Below are positions 14,601-23,026 of a DNA stretch of 24,124 bases, in pieces. This DNA comes from Dehalococcoidia bacterium (GTDB lineage: Bacteria; Chloroflexota; Dehalococcoidia; Dehalococcoidales; E44-bin46), in assembly GCA_020343755.1 (NCBI GenBank), contig CP070810.1, forward strand, positions 844,182 through 868,305, read 5' to 3'. The translations under genes were made by a program, and so were the position numbers. The notes beneath the pieces were generated by a model. The model was not told the DNA's origin. It searched no databases and saw nothing but the letters and a program-made list of their open reading frames with translations. Each line of letters opens with the position of its first letter. Within the stretch, counting starts at the first letter, position 1.

Positions 14601-16018
14601 ACTCAGAAAACAATGAGAAATCCAAAGAGTTCCCACTCCAAGGTGAGAATAATGAGGAAGTGCCGACACGTGGAGGGCTAGAGGCTGAGTTTCATCCCCC
14701 CGAGTTAGAAATACCGATAGAGCAACTAGAGGTACAAGAGCCAGTAGATGACCCGGTTCGTATATACCTTCACGAGATTGGTAGAGTAGCGCTTCTCACC
14801 GCTGAGGATGAACAGCTCTTAGCCAAAAAGATAGAGGCAGGCAAACACATCACCGAAATTAAACAGGACTACCTACAGAAATATGGCAGGGAGCCTTCAG
14901 CAACTGAGATAATGCTCACTATGCTCAGGGAGCTAGGGCGAGCTTCTACTATCATCCACCTCATCCAAGAACAACTCAATTTAACACCTACCGAGAGCTT
15001 TATAGAGACTATCTCCAATGCTAAATTGCGGGCTAGTATTAATGGTGAGTTAAACCAACGATTAATCCAGGCCCTTGCTCACCAGATGGACAAGTCCGTA
15101 CCTGAAACCGAGCAGCTTATTATTAATCTCTCGCTAAATAGCTACCTGCCACCGAAGGAAGTCCTTAATGCTATAAGAGACGGTGCCTCTCTAGCTGACC
15201 TAGAAAAGCTGGTGACAAATCCTGATTTAATTAATTCCATTCAGGCTTACGAGGAGCAACTCAAAGCTTACTTACAGCATATTGAGGATGAGGCTAGAAA
15301 AGCAGAAAGCCACCTTACTAGAGCCAACCTGCGTTTGGTAGTCAGCGTAGCTAAGAAACACATTGGGCGAGGCATGTCACTCCTCGACCTCATTCAGGAG
15401 GGGAATATCGGACTAATCAAAGCTGTGGAGAAATTCGATTATCGCCGAGGTTATAAATTTAGCACCTATGCCACTTGGTGGATTCGTCAAGCTATTACTC
15501 GAGCTATAGCTGACCAAGCCCGCACTATTCGTGTCCCGGTGCATATGATTGAGACCATCAACAAACTACTAAGAGTAAGTCGTCGCCTGGCTCAAGAATA
15601 TGGGCGAGAGCCTACCCCCAAAGAAATTGGTGAGGGGATGGAAATGTCTCCAGAAAAGGTTAGAGAGATAGCCAAGGTAGCCCAACTACCAATATCGCTG
15701 GAGTCACCTATAGGTGAGGAGGAGGATAGCCATTTAGGTGACTTTATCGAAGACCGCAATGCTTTACCACCCCCCGACGCCGCCTCCAGGCAACTGCTCA
15801 AGGAACAAATTGATGGGGTATTATCCACACTTACCCCCCGTGAGCAGCGAGTGCTTCAACTTAGATTTGGTCTTGAAGACGGACGAAGCCGCACCTTAGA
15901 GGAAGTGGGACGGGAGTTTAATGTAACTAGAGAGCGAATCCGCCAAATTGAGGCCAAGGCACTTCGCAAGCTACGCCATCCCAGTCGAAGCCGAAGACTG
16001 AAGGATTACCTTGAGTGA
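14597..16018 (+). CDS. rpoD: Primary RNA polymerase sigma factor RpoD (SigA)
   Basis: A 473-residue group 1 sigma-70. Region 1.2 begins 'DPVRIYLHEIGRVALLT' (about residue 51). A non-conserved helical stretch follows, then region 2 ('RLVVSVAKKHIGRGMSLLDLIQEGN', 'YKFSTYATWWIRQAITRAIADQ'), which binds the -10 box; region 3 (VPVHMIETINKL); and region 4.2 ('TLEEVGREFNVTRERIRQIEAKALRKLRHP'), which binds the -35 box. The acidic N-terminal extension is short, with no full region 1.1. The presence of TTGACA/TATAAT promoters in the window fits this factor. It overlaps dnaG by four bases and is the last gene of the operon. Confidence 0.97.
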   Translation: MNSENNEKSKEFPLQGENNEEVPTRGGLEAEFHPPELEIPIEQLEVQEPVDDPVRIYLHEIGRVALLTAEDEQLLAKKIEAGKHITEIKQDYLQKYGREPSATEIMLTMLRELGRASTIIHLIQEQLNLTPTESFIETISNAKLRASINGELNQRLIQALAHQMDKSVPETEQLIINLSLNSYLPPKEVLNAIRDGASLADLEKLVTNPDLINSIQAYEEQLKAYLQHIEDEARKAESHLTRANLRLVVSVAKKHIGRGMSLLDLIQEGNIGLIKAVEKFDYRRGYKFSTYATWWIRQAITRAIADQARTIRVPVHMIETINKLLRVSRRLAQEYGREPTPKEIGEGMEMSPEKVREIAKVAQLPISLESPIGEEEDSHLGDFIEDRNALPPPDAASRQLLKEQIDGVLSTLTPREQRVLQLRFGLEDGRSRTLEEVGREFNVTRERIRQIEAKALRKLRHPSRSRRLKDYLE

Positions 16019-16059
16019 CAATATTAGAAACCCTGTCCCTTTAAATTTTTTATGGGACA

Positions 16060-16250
16060 ACCCTCCCCCTTTATCCCCCTCCCTTATTAAGGGAGAGGGA
16101 ATTTGTTTGTAAGAGAGGCGAAGCCTCTCTTTGACTCTCCTTGCTCCGGAGGTAATATTATAATCAAGGGAAGTTTGAAGGGGCGTAGCCCCTTTAAGCC
16201 TATCTTCCCCCTCTCCTTTGAAGGAGAGGGGGATTAAGGGGGTGGGGTAG
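16060..16250. repeat. MITE-like palindromic element with imperfect terminal inverted repeats
   Basis: The gene-free 16019-16311 stretch holds an element of about 190 bases. Its left end (ACCCTCCCCCTTTATCCCCC, then a CTCCCTTA/TAAGGGAG hairpin) and the reverse complement of its right end (TACCCCACCCCCTTAATCC, then a 12-bp CCCCCTCTCCTT hairpin at 16207-16232) align over about 40 bases. Inside are two more perfect stems: AAGAGAGGC-GAA-GCCTCTCTT (16111-16131) and AAGGGGC-GTA-GCCCCTT (16178-16194). It encodes no protein. A separate TGTCCC/GGGACA hairpin (16034-16059) sits just after rpoD but has no T-run after it. Confidence 0.65.
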
Positions 16251-16269
16251 TTAAGTAATCTTCTAATTG

Positions 16270-16278
16270 TGCTAAAAT
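16270..16278 (+). promoter_or_regulatory. Probable extended -10 promoter of the SbcC-like gene
   Basis: TGC followed by TAAAAT (16273-16278); a weak TTAAGT -35 lies 16 bases upstream (16251-16256), right at the edge of the repeat element. Transcription would start near 16285, with a leader carrying GGGGAG eight bases before the ATG at 16312. Confidence 0.45.
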
Positions 16279-16311
16279 AACAAAAAGGTGGTTATCTGGG
16301 GAGCTTATTAG

Positions 16312-18882
16312 ATGATTCCCATTAAGCTAGCGCTGCGTAATTTTATGTGCTACCGGGATAATGTGCCACCCCTCTCCCTTGATGGTATTCACATCGCTTG
16401 TATCTCAGGTAATAACGGCAACGGTAAGTCGGCTCTAATTGATGCTATGACCTGGGCGTTATGGGGAAGAACCAGAGCCAAAAGTGATGACGACCTCATT
16501 CATCAAGGTCAGACGGAAATGGAAGTGGAGTTTGACTTTGCCGTAGGGCAGCAACCATACCGCATCATACGCAAGCACTCTAAACCCAAGCGGCGAGGGC
16601 GCTCAGGACAAACTATCTTGGAATTTCAGATAGCTACCGGGAACGGCTTCAAGTCAATTACCGGCAATAGCATAACCCAGACTCAGCACAAAATTACCGA
16701 TACCCTACACATGGATTACCCCACATTTGTTAACAGTGCCCTCCTATTGCAAGGGCGCGCTGATGAGTTCACCATCAAACGTCCTGTCGAGCGCAAGCAA
16801 GTGCTAGCTGACATTCTGGGGCTTTCTTTCTACGATGAACTGGAAGAGCAAGCTAAAGAACTGGCTAAACAACAGGAAACGGAAAAGGCACAGCTTGAGA
16901 GTGCTATTAAGGACATCAGTGACGAATTAACCCAAAAGCCGGCATATGAAGCTGAGTTTGAACGAGCCCAAAGTCAACTCTCCCATATAGAAAAAGTAAT
17001 AACAGAGCAGGAATCCAGACTTAATAGCCTGCGACGGGAAAAGGAATCTCTGGAAAATAAGAAGTTGCAACTAATTCAGCTAGAGGAGCACATAGCCGAG
17101 AAGATGCGAGAGCTGGAGCGCTGGGATGACCAGGTTAAACAGCACCTCTCCCGGGTCAAAGAGTATGAAGAGCTAATAGCCCAGCGGTCGACGATAGAAG
17201 AAGGTTACGCCCAATTTAGTGAAGCCAAGAGGTTAACTGATGAACTCGACCAGAAGCTTAGGCTGGTTACCACTCTAAACGAGCGAAAACACCAGTTAGA
17301 GATGACTATTACTCAAATGGGGCAAGCCCTGGTTAAAGACCATGCCGTAGCTCAAAGCCGAATCAATGAACTAGAAATTAGCTCGCAAAAACTATCCTCA
17401 CTCAAAAATGAATTGCAGCAAATTCAAGCTCGACTAGGCCAGTTAGCTGAGCCTGAAGAGATACTACGCCGCAAAAGGCAAATCAGTCAAGAACTACAAA
17501 CTAAGGTCAACTATCTAGAATCCAACAAAGCTCAGCTAGAACGGGAGATAAAAGAAGTAGAAGAGAAGCTTGATCTCCTAACGACTCAAAGTGACACTAA
17601 GTGCCCACTATGTGAGACGGAACTAGAGGCAGAAAGCCTAAAGCTCATTGAGAAAAAGTATGCTGCTGAGAGGCACAGTAAACTTGACTCCCTAAAATTA
17701 AATCAAGCCGAGCTAGCTCAAAGGAAAACGGAACTCGAGCCACTGGCAAACGAAATATTACAGCTAGAAACAAAGTTAAATCAAGATAGAGCCTCGCTCC
17801 AGACTAAAGCCAGCCTTATCAGCCAAGAGATTACCGAGGCTGAAGAGGCTAGCCTTAAGCTAAATGAGGAAGGAAAAAGGCTAGCTGAGATTGAAGAGCA
17901 CCTGGCTAGGAAAGACTTCGCCACCACAGAACAAGAAACACTACAAGAGCTTGACGGCGAATTGGCTAAACTTGGCTACGATGCCCAGCGGCATGAACAG
18001 GTTCGCCATCGCCTAACTAACCTAGAACCATATGAAGGTCTAAAGCGAAAGCTAGAAGAAGCTGACCGGCTCATTAGCCAAGAAAAGGAGGCGGCTTCAA
18101 GGGCTGAGGAAGCTGCCCAAGAGCTACGCCACAGCCTGGAGGTTGATAATCAAAAACGGCAACAGCTAAGTGAAGAACTTAATCTCCTGCCACAACTGGT
18201 TAATGATTTAACCCAGGCTGAAACTGAACACCAAGGGCTAGCGGCACAACAGACGCAAGCCCAAGAAACTATATGGAACGTGAAGGGAAAGCTACAGCGC
18301 TGCTCTGAATTGGAGAGAAAAAGGAAGGAAAAGGAAAAGCTAGTGGCTCAAGCGTCAAAACAGGAGAAAATCTACAGAGACCTAGCTCAAGCCTTCGGCA
18401 AAAGGGGAATACAAGCCCTACTCATTGAAAGAGCACTCCCCGAAATTGAAGCTGAAGCCAACAAATTACTGGGACGCATGACGGACAATAGAATGCATAT
18501 CAAGATTGAAACCCAACGGGAAACAAAGAAAGGGAATGTGATTGAAACCCTGGATATTAACATCTCTGACGAGTTAGGAACACGAAATTATGAGATGTTT
18601 AGCGGTGGTGAAGCCTTCCGCATCAACTTTGCCATTCGTATTGCTTTATCCAAACTATTGGCTAGGCGAGCTGGGGCACCACTGCCCACTCTGGTCATTG
18701 ATGAAGGCTTCGGCACTCAGGATAGTGTTGGCATAGAAAAACTCAAAGAAGCGATAAACTCAATTCAAGATGACTTTGACAAGATACTGGTTATCACTCA
18801 TATTGAGGAGCTTAGAGACGCCTTCCCCAACCGCATCAATGTTATCAAAACCACTCAGGGCTCAACACTTGAAGTAAGTTAA
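16312..18882 (+). CDS. Rad50/SbcC-like SMC-family ATPase with zinc hook
   Basis: An 856-residue ATPase of the Rad50/SbcC type, normally paired with the Mre11/SbcD nuclease in processing DNA ends and hairpins. Walker A GNNGNGKS is at 33-40 in the N-terminal lobe. Two long coiled coils (about 180-425 and 440-690, rich in E/K/Q/L) flank a zinc hook, Cys431-Pro-Leu-Cys434. The C-terminal lobe has the ABC signature 'FSGGE' (Ser764 onward) and Walker B 'TLVIDEGFGTQD' (Asp797, Glu798). Length is between bacterial SbcC (about 1050) and archaeal Rad50 (about 880). The start has GGGGAG. No SbcD gene is adjacent; it stands alone and converges on the universal stress protein gene. Confidence 0.9.
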   Translation: MIPIKLALRNFMCYRDNVPPLSLDGIHIACISGNNGNGKSALIDAMTWALWGRTRAKSDDDLIHQGQTEMEVEFDFAVGQQPYRIIRKHSKPKRRGRSGQTILEFQIATGNGFKSITGNSITQTQHKITDTLHMDYPTFVNSALLLQGRADEFTIKRPVERKQVLADILGLSFYDELEEQAKELAKQQETEKAQLESAIKDISDELTQKPAYEAEFERAQSQLSHIEKVITEQESRLNSLRREKESLENKKLQLIQLEEHIAEKMRELERWDDQVKQHLSRVKEYEELIAQRSTIEEGYAQFSEAKRLTDELDQKLRLVTTLNERKHQLEMTITQMGQALVKDHAVAQSRINELEISSQKLSSLKNELQQIQARLGQLAEPEEILRRKRQISQELQTKVNYLESNKAQLEREIKEVEEKLDLLTTQSDTKCPLCETELEAESLKLIEKKYAAERHSKLDSLKLNQAELAQRKTELEPLANEILQLETKLNQDRASLQTKASLISQEITEAEEASLKLNEEGKRLAEIEEHLARKDFATTEQETLQELDGELAKLGYDAQRHEQVRHRLTNLEPYEGLKRKLEEADRLISQEKEAASRAEEAAQELRHSLEVDNQKRQQLSEELNLLPQLVNDLTQAETEHQGLAAQQTQAQETIWNVKGKLQRCSELERKRKEKEKLVAQASKQEKIYRDLAQAFGKRGIQALLIERALPEIEAEANKLLGRMTDNRMHIKIETQRETKKGNVIETLDINISDELGTRNYEMFSGGEAFRINFAIRIALSKLLARRAGAPLPTLVIDEGFGTQDSVGIEKLKEAINSIQDDFDKILVITHIEELRDAFPNRINVIKTTQGSTLEVS

Positions 18883-18914
18883 CCAACCACATACTTCACC
18901 GAGCACCTCACCTG

Positions 18915-19364
18915 CTACCCTCTGGAGACAAATGATGGAACCATGAGCACGGGTGAGGCAGAGTGGCGTAGAACTCTCTCAGCCACACTACCAAAGACCC
19001 AACGGGAGACCCCTGATCTTCCATGAGTGCTCATAACAATCAGGTCTACTTTATTCTTCTTAGCGTAGTCCAGTATTTCTTCGGCTGGCTCACCACGGAC
19101 TATGACAGTCTCAACAGCTATACCATCTCCCTTCAGGCTGTCTGCCACTTTGGCAAGGTAGTCCTTGGCGCCAGCTTCAGCTTTCTCGCTTTCGCTACGT
19201 ATAAGCTCGTCAGATAGTGTATGGGCTGGATGGGCAGGCCATGGTATTACCTGTAACAAAACTACCTTAACAGCACGACGGCCTTTAGTGACTGTCTTAA
19301 TGTGTTCCAGAGCGCGCTCTGCAAGCTTTGAGCCATCCAACGGAGCTAATATTTTTTGGTACAT
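18915..19364 (-). CDS. Universal stress protein (UspA family)
   Basis: A 149-residue single Usp domain. It opens 'YQKILAPLDGSKLAERAL' and carries the nucleotide-binding loop 'MSTHGRSGVSRWVFGSVAERVL': Ser112-x2-Gly115-x9-Gly125-Ser126, close to the G-x2-G-x9-G(S/T) consensus of ATP-binding members, with Ser at the first position. Such proteins are cytoplasmic and are induced or bind ATP under stress; the precise role is unknown. The ATG at 19364 has GGAG five to six bases upstream. It lies 61 bases downstream of the HD-domain gene and is probably read with it or from a weak promoter in the gap. Confidence 0.93.
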   Translation of the reverse strand: MYQKILAPLDGSKLAERALEHIKTVTKGRRAVKVVLLQVIPWPAHPAHTLSDELIRSESEKAEAGAKDYLAKVADSLKGDGIAVETVIVRGEPAEEILDYAKKNKVDLIVMSTHGRSGVSRWVFGSVAERVLRHSASPVLMVPSFVSRG

Positions 19365-19425
19365 CTTGTCTCCTTAGAAATTTTGCCTTTAGATATACGT
19401 AATATTTAGCATATCTTCTATAGAG

Positions 19426-19977
19426 CTAGAGTCCAAGCTCATCAGCAATTGCCTTCATTGCCTCCAGCCCCAGTTCGACAAACTCATCAAGCTCAAACTC
19501 AAGCTCACTACATTGTGAAATCTGTTCCCTATTCGCCCCAGCGGCAAAGCTCTTCTGTTTAAACCTTTTGAGCACTGATTTAGCTTCAAGGCCGGCCAAC
19601 TTTTTATCGGGACGAACCAAAGCAGCAGCGGTGATTAAGCCAGTCAACGGGTCAGCACAAAATAAAGCTTTGTCTAGCTTTGTCTCCCGGGGAACACCAT
19701 GGGCTTCATTATGAGATAGGATGGCATGAGCCATTACCTCACTAGCCCCCAACTCCCTAGCCAAGTCAGCCCCCAGCTTACTATGAGTACTCATATTCTC
19801 CCCAGTGAGTTCAACGTCTATATCATGTAACAGACCGGTAAGCCCCCACTCTTCCTCATCCTCACCAAGGCGCCTGGCTAGAGCTCGCATTATAGCCTCG
19901 GTGGCTAACATGTGCTTTACCAAATTCTTATTCTCTACATTCTGGTTAACAGAATCGAGTAATTCTTTTCGAGTCAA
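19426..19977 (-). CDS. HD superfamily hydrolase (HDIG-type, COG2316-like)
   Basis: A 183-residue predicted metal-dependent phosphohydrolase. The HD motif is His51-Asp52 (GLLHDIDVE), with likely ligands His22 upstream and Asp109 downstream in 'LFCADPLTGLITAAALVRP'; 'ILSHNEAHG' supplies further histidines. It resembles the small stand-alone HDIG proteins; the natural substrate (nucleotide or other phosphoester) is unknown. The start is TTG at 19977 with a good AAGGGGGT site five bases upstream, and no better ATG fits. It begins 27 bases after the uvrA stop, so it is the second gene of the uvrA operon. Confidence 0.88.
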   Translation of the reverse strand: MTRKELLDSVNQNVENKNLVKHMLATEAIMRALARRLGEDEEEWGLTGLLHDIDVELTGENMSTHSKLGADLARELGASEVMAHAILSHNEAHGVPRETKLDKALFCADPLTGLITAAALVRPDKKLAGLEAKSVLKRFKQKSFAAGANREQISQCSELEFELDEFVELGLEAMKAIADELGL

Positions 19978-20004
19978 TTTTACCCCCTTAATGCTGACAA
20001 AAAG

Positions 20005-22860
20005 TCAGCCGGTTAAAGCATAGCCAACGTCCTTGGCCAGCATTTTGCCTAGATACTGTCCAGTGACTGAAGACTTCTCCTGGGCTATTTCCTCAGGTGT
20101 TCCAGTAACTACAATATAACCACCCCGGTCACCAGCACCAGGTCCGAGGTCAATTATATGGTCAGCATTCTTAATCACATCCAGATGATGCTCAATAACC
20201 ACCACCGTATTACCAGCATCGACTAGGCGCTGTAATACTCTTAATAAAGCAGCTACATCCTCAAAGGAAAGACCGGTGGTTGGTTCGTCAAGGATATATA
20301 ATGTCCTGCCTGTAGACCGCCGTGACAGCTCGGTGGATAGCTTCACCCTCTGTGCCTCACCACCGGAGAGGGTAGGTGCCGGCTGTCCCAAGCGAATGTA
20401 ACCCAGCCCCACATCACGCATGGTCTCCAGTTTCCTCCTTACCTTAGGGAAATGGTCAAAGAAAGCTAGGGCTTGCTCCACCGTCATATCTAATACCTCA
20501 GCGATGTTCTTGCCCTTAAATCTAATCTCCAGCGCCTCACGATTATAGCGCTTCCCCTTACACACCTCACAGGGAACGGTGACATCAGGTAAAAACTGCA
20601 TCTCAATCTGAATAAATCCTTCGCCACGACAGGCTTCACACCGCCCACCCTTGACATTAAATGAAAATCGACCCGGGGCATAACCCCTCATTCGAGCCTC
20701 AGGGACAGTAGCGAAAAGCTCACGAATAGGGGTAAAGGTTCCGGTGTAGGTAGCTGGATTACTACGGGGGGTACGCCCAATAGGGGACTGGTCAATATTG
20801 ACTACTTTATCAATACGCTCAACCCCAATGACACCATCACAGCTACCAGGTCTCTCCCTTGACCGATACAACATTTGTGCCAGCTTCTTATACATAATCT
20901 CATCAATAAGGGTGCTCTTACCGCTACCGGAAACCCCGGTGATACAAACAAACTTGCCCAGAGGAATATGGACATCTATGTTCTTCAGGTTATTCTGCCT
21001 AGCTCCCTTTACTACCAGCTCCTCGCCTGAGCCAGGACGACGCTTCCGCGGCAACGGAATCTGCCTTGCTCCACTAAGATACTGACCGGTTATCGACTCC
21101 TTGCAACTCACAATCTGGGACAAAATCCCTGTGGTCACAATCCAGCCACCATGCTCCCCAGCCCCGGGGCCCATATCAATAATATGGTCAGCAGCCCGCA
21201 TCATAGCCTCATCATGCTCGACAACCAATATAGTATTACCCAGGTCCCTCAGCCGTTTCAGGGTCTCAATTAAACGATAGTCATCAGCTGGGTGCAAACC
21301 CACCGTTGGTTCATCACAAATATAAAGCACTCCCATAAGCCCACTACCTATCTGAGTGGCGAGACGAATTCGCTGTGCTTCACCACCACTCAGGGTAGCT
21401 GAGGGGCGGTCAAGGGTAAGATAATCCAGACCTACATCTTTAAGGAAGTTCAGGCGGGCTTGAATCTCCTTGACAATTTCACGGGCTATTATTTGCTCCC
21501 GCTCGGTAAGTATAGCCTTCCTACCATCACCGAGGGTAGCCACCCACTCTAACGCCTGGGTAATCGACATTAAGCTAACCTCAACAATATTTCTGCCATC
21601 AATGGTTACGGCTAAAGACTCCGGTTTAAGCCGCTTGCCCTGACAAACCGGACACGGTTTGGATACCATATAGCGTTCAATCTCAGCCCGAGTCCGTTCT
21701 GACTGGGTATCATGAGCTAAACGCTGCAGATAAGGAATGACCCCCTCATACCCGGTAAAATACTCCCTGACCCGACCATAGCGATTCCTATACCTTATCA
21801 GCTCCCCCTCTTCACCATAAAGTAGAAGTTTAAGGTGGCGCTCGCTAAGCTCCTTAACCGGGATATGAAGAGAAAAACCATAGCGTCGGGCTAAAATTTC
21901 TAACTCGCCAGCATGCCAAGAGGACCACCACCCGGGGTGAATCGCCCCTTGAGCTATGGAGAGTCCCTTATTGGGGATGACCAGGTCGGGGTCTATCTCT
22001 AATTTGACCCCTAATCCAGTGCAAGCCGGACAGGCACCGTGAGGGGAATTAAAGCTAAATGTTCTGGGAGCAATCTCACCCAGGCTAATGCCGCAATGCA
22101 CGCAAGCAAAGTGCTCCGAGAACAGTAATTCCTCACCATCAATAATAGACACCAGAACCACCCCTGCCCCCAGCTTGAGGGCGGTTTCGACTGAATCAGC
22201 GATCCGACTTTGACTTCCGCTCTGCCCAATTACCAATCTATCTACAACCGCCTCAATAGAGTGCTTTTTATTTTTATCCAGCTGAAACTCCTCAGATAGG
22301 TCATGGATATGTCCATCAACTCGAACCCTGACATAGCCCTCCTTGCGCAAATCATCAAACACCGCTTGATACTCACCCTTGCGGTCTCTAATCAATGGTG
22401 ACAGAACCATAATGCGGCTATTTTCAGGGAGAGCTTGAATAGCATCAACAATCTGCTGCACCGTCTGCATAGCAATCTCTCGTCCACATTTGGGGCAATG
22501 GGGGTGACCTACCCGGGCAAACAGTAACCGCAAATAATCGTAAATCTCGGTTACTGTCCCGGTTGTAGACCGTGGATTCCGACTCGGACCCTTCTGGTCA
22601 ATAGAAATGGCCGGGCTCAGCCCTTCGATATAGTCAACCTCGGGCTTTTCCATCCTGCCCAGGAACTGGCGAGCATAAGCCGATAAGGATTCAACATAGC
22701 GGCGCTGACCCTCAGCATAGATGGTATCAAAGGCCAATGAGCTCTTACCCGAGCCAGAGACACCGGTAATAACTACCAGCTTATCCCGAGGGATAACTAC
22801 ATCTATATTCTTGAGGTTATGCTCACGAGCCCCTTTAACAATTATAGAATCTAACGGCAT
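20005..22860 (-). CDS. uvrA: Excinuclease ABC subunit A
   Basis: A 951-residue UvrA, the damage-sensing ATPase of nucleotide excision repair, acting as a dimer with UvrB. Two ABC modules are present: Walker A GVSGSGKS at 33-40 and again near 642-649, with paired 'LSGGEAQR' signatures and 'ILDEPTTGL'/'ICDEPTVGL' Walker B regions. Zinc modules include an N-terminal CxxC...CxxC ('CVHCG', 'CPACTG') and the DNA-binding finger Cys741-Cys744-Cys764-Cys767. Length is standard. The ATG at 22860 has a strong GGAGGAGG. It is first in a leftward operon with the HD hydrolase and perhaps the Usp gene. No uvrB or uvrC lies in the window. Confidence 0.97.
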   Translation of the reverse strand: MPLDSIIVKGAREHNLKNIDVVIPRDKLVVITGVSGSGKSSLAFDTIYAEGQRRYVESLSAYARQFLGRMEKPEVDYIEGLSPAISIDQKGPSRNPRSTTGTVTEIYDYLRLLFARVGHPHCPKCGREIAMQTVQQIVDAIQALPENSRIMVLSPLIRDRKGEYQAVFDDLRKEGYVRVRVDGHIHDLSEEFQLDKNKKHSIEAVVDRLVIGQSGSQSRIADSVETALKLGAGVVLVSIIDGEELLFSEHFACVHCGISLGEIAPRTFSFNSPHGACPACTGLGVKLEIDPDLVIPNKGLSIAQGAIHPGWWSSWHAGELEILARRYGFSLHIPVKELSERHLKLLLYGEEGELIRYRNRYGRVREYFTGYEGVIPYLQRLAHDTQSERTRAEIERYMVSKPCPVCQGKRLKPESLAVTIDGRNIVEVSLMSITQALEWVATLGDGRKAILTEREQIIAREIVKEIQARLNFLKDVGLDYLTLDRPSATLSGGEAQRIRLATQIGSGLMGVLYICDEPTVGLHPADDYRLIETLKRLRDLGNTILVVEHDEAMMRAADHIIDMGPGAGEHGGWIVTTGILSQIVSCKESITGQYLSGARQIPLPRKRRPGSGEELVVKGARQNNLKNIDVHIPLGKFVCITGVSGSGKSTLIDEIMYKKLAQMLYRSRERPGSCDGVIGVERIDKVVNIDQSPIGRTPRSNPATYTGTFTPIRELFATVPEARMRGYAPGRFSFNVKGGRCEACRGEGFIQIEMQFLPDVTVPCEVCKGKRYNREALEIRFKGKNIAEVLDMTVEQALAFFDHFPKVRRKLETMRDVGLGYIRLGQPAPTLSGGEAQRVKLSTELSRRSTGRTLYILDEPTTGLSFEDVAALLRVLQRLVDAGNTVVVIEHHLDVIKNADHIIDLGPGAGDRGGYIVVTGTPEEIAQEKSSVTGQYLGKMLAKDVGYALTG

Positions 22861-22884
22861 GTCCTCCTCCGTGCTGGCAGTTTA

Positions 22885-22913
22885 ATTGTAGCACTAGACC
22901 CAAAACACAACAA
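22885..22913 (-). promoter_or_regulatory. Promoter of uvrA
   Basis: Minus strand TTGTTG (22913-22908), 17 bases, then TGC-TACAAT (TACAAT at 22890-22885), an extended -10. The transcript would begin near 22878, about 17 bases before the ATG. No LexA-type box is evident to me in the 22861-22981 gap. Confidence 0.5.
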
Positions 22914-22955
22914 GCGCACTCTCCATTGAGACTATAAAGCTCACGTAGCGTAGGG

Positions 22956-22974
22956 GGCTGGTTTCAGGCTGGTT
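22956..22974 (+). repeat. Direct repeat GGCTGGTT x2, 11 bases apart, upstream of a -35 box
   Basis: GGCTGGTT occurs at 22956-22963 and 22967-22974, about one DNA turn apart, ending seven bases before the TTGACA at 22982. The position suits an activator site for the rightward gene, but this is only a positional inference. Confidence 0.35.
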
Positions 22975-22981
22975 ATATGCC

Positions 22982-23017
22982 TTGACAGCCAGCAAGCCGA
23001 GGGCTAACATAACCACA
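22982..23017 (+). promoter_or_regulatory. Promoter/operator block, copy 1 (upstream of the DUF6125-like gene)
   Basis: TTGACA (22982-22987), 17-base spacer, TAACAT (23005-23010). The spacer contains the dyad AGCC-GAG-GGCT (22995-23005), and the block ends in ATAACCACA (23009-23017). The first 24 bases match copy 2 (23608-23631) at 19 positions, and the 9-base tail is identical. Predicted start near 23017 leaves a 10-base leader that is mostly the ribosome site. Confidence 0.75.
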
Positions 23018-23026
23018 AAGGAGGTT

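Noticed and set aside
16034..16059. TGTCCC/GGGACA hairpin after rpoD as a Rho-independent terminator
   Set aside because: The T-run is in the loop, not after the stem; the bases after the stem are C-rich.
19805..20023. Plus-strand open frame across the HD-hydrolase/uvrA junction
   Set aside because: It is antisense to two well-supported genes and their ribosome site; the protein is of low complexity and resembles no family.
22861..22981. LexA/SOS box upstream of uvrA
   Set aside because: I found no convincing CTG-N10-CAG or GAAC-N4-GTTC type dyad in the gap.
22982..23026. N-terminal extension of the DUF6125-like protein from TTG 22982
   Set aside because: That TTG is part of a -35 box duplicated upstream of the next gene; the transcript would start after it, and the AAAGGAGG site serves a start at 23027 or 23030.
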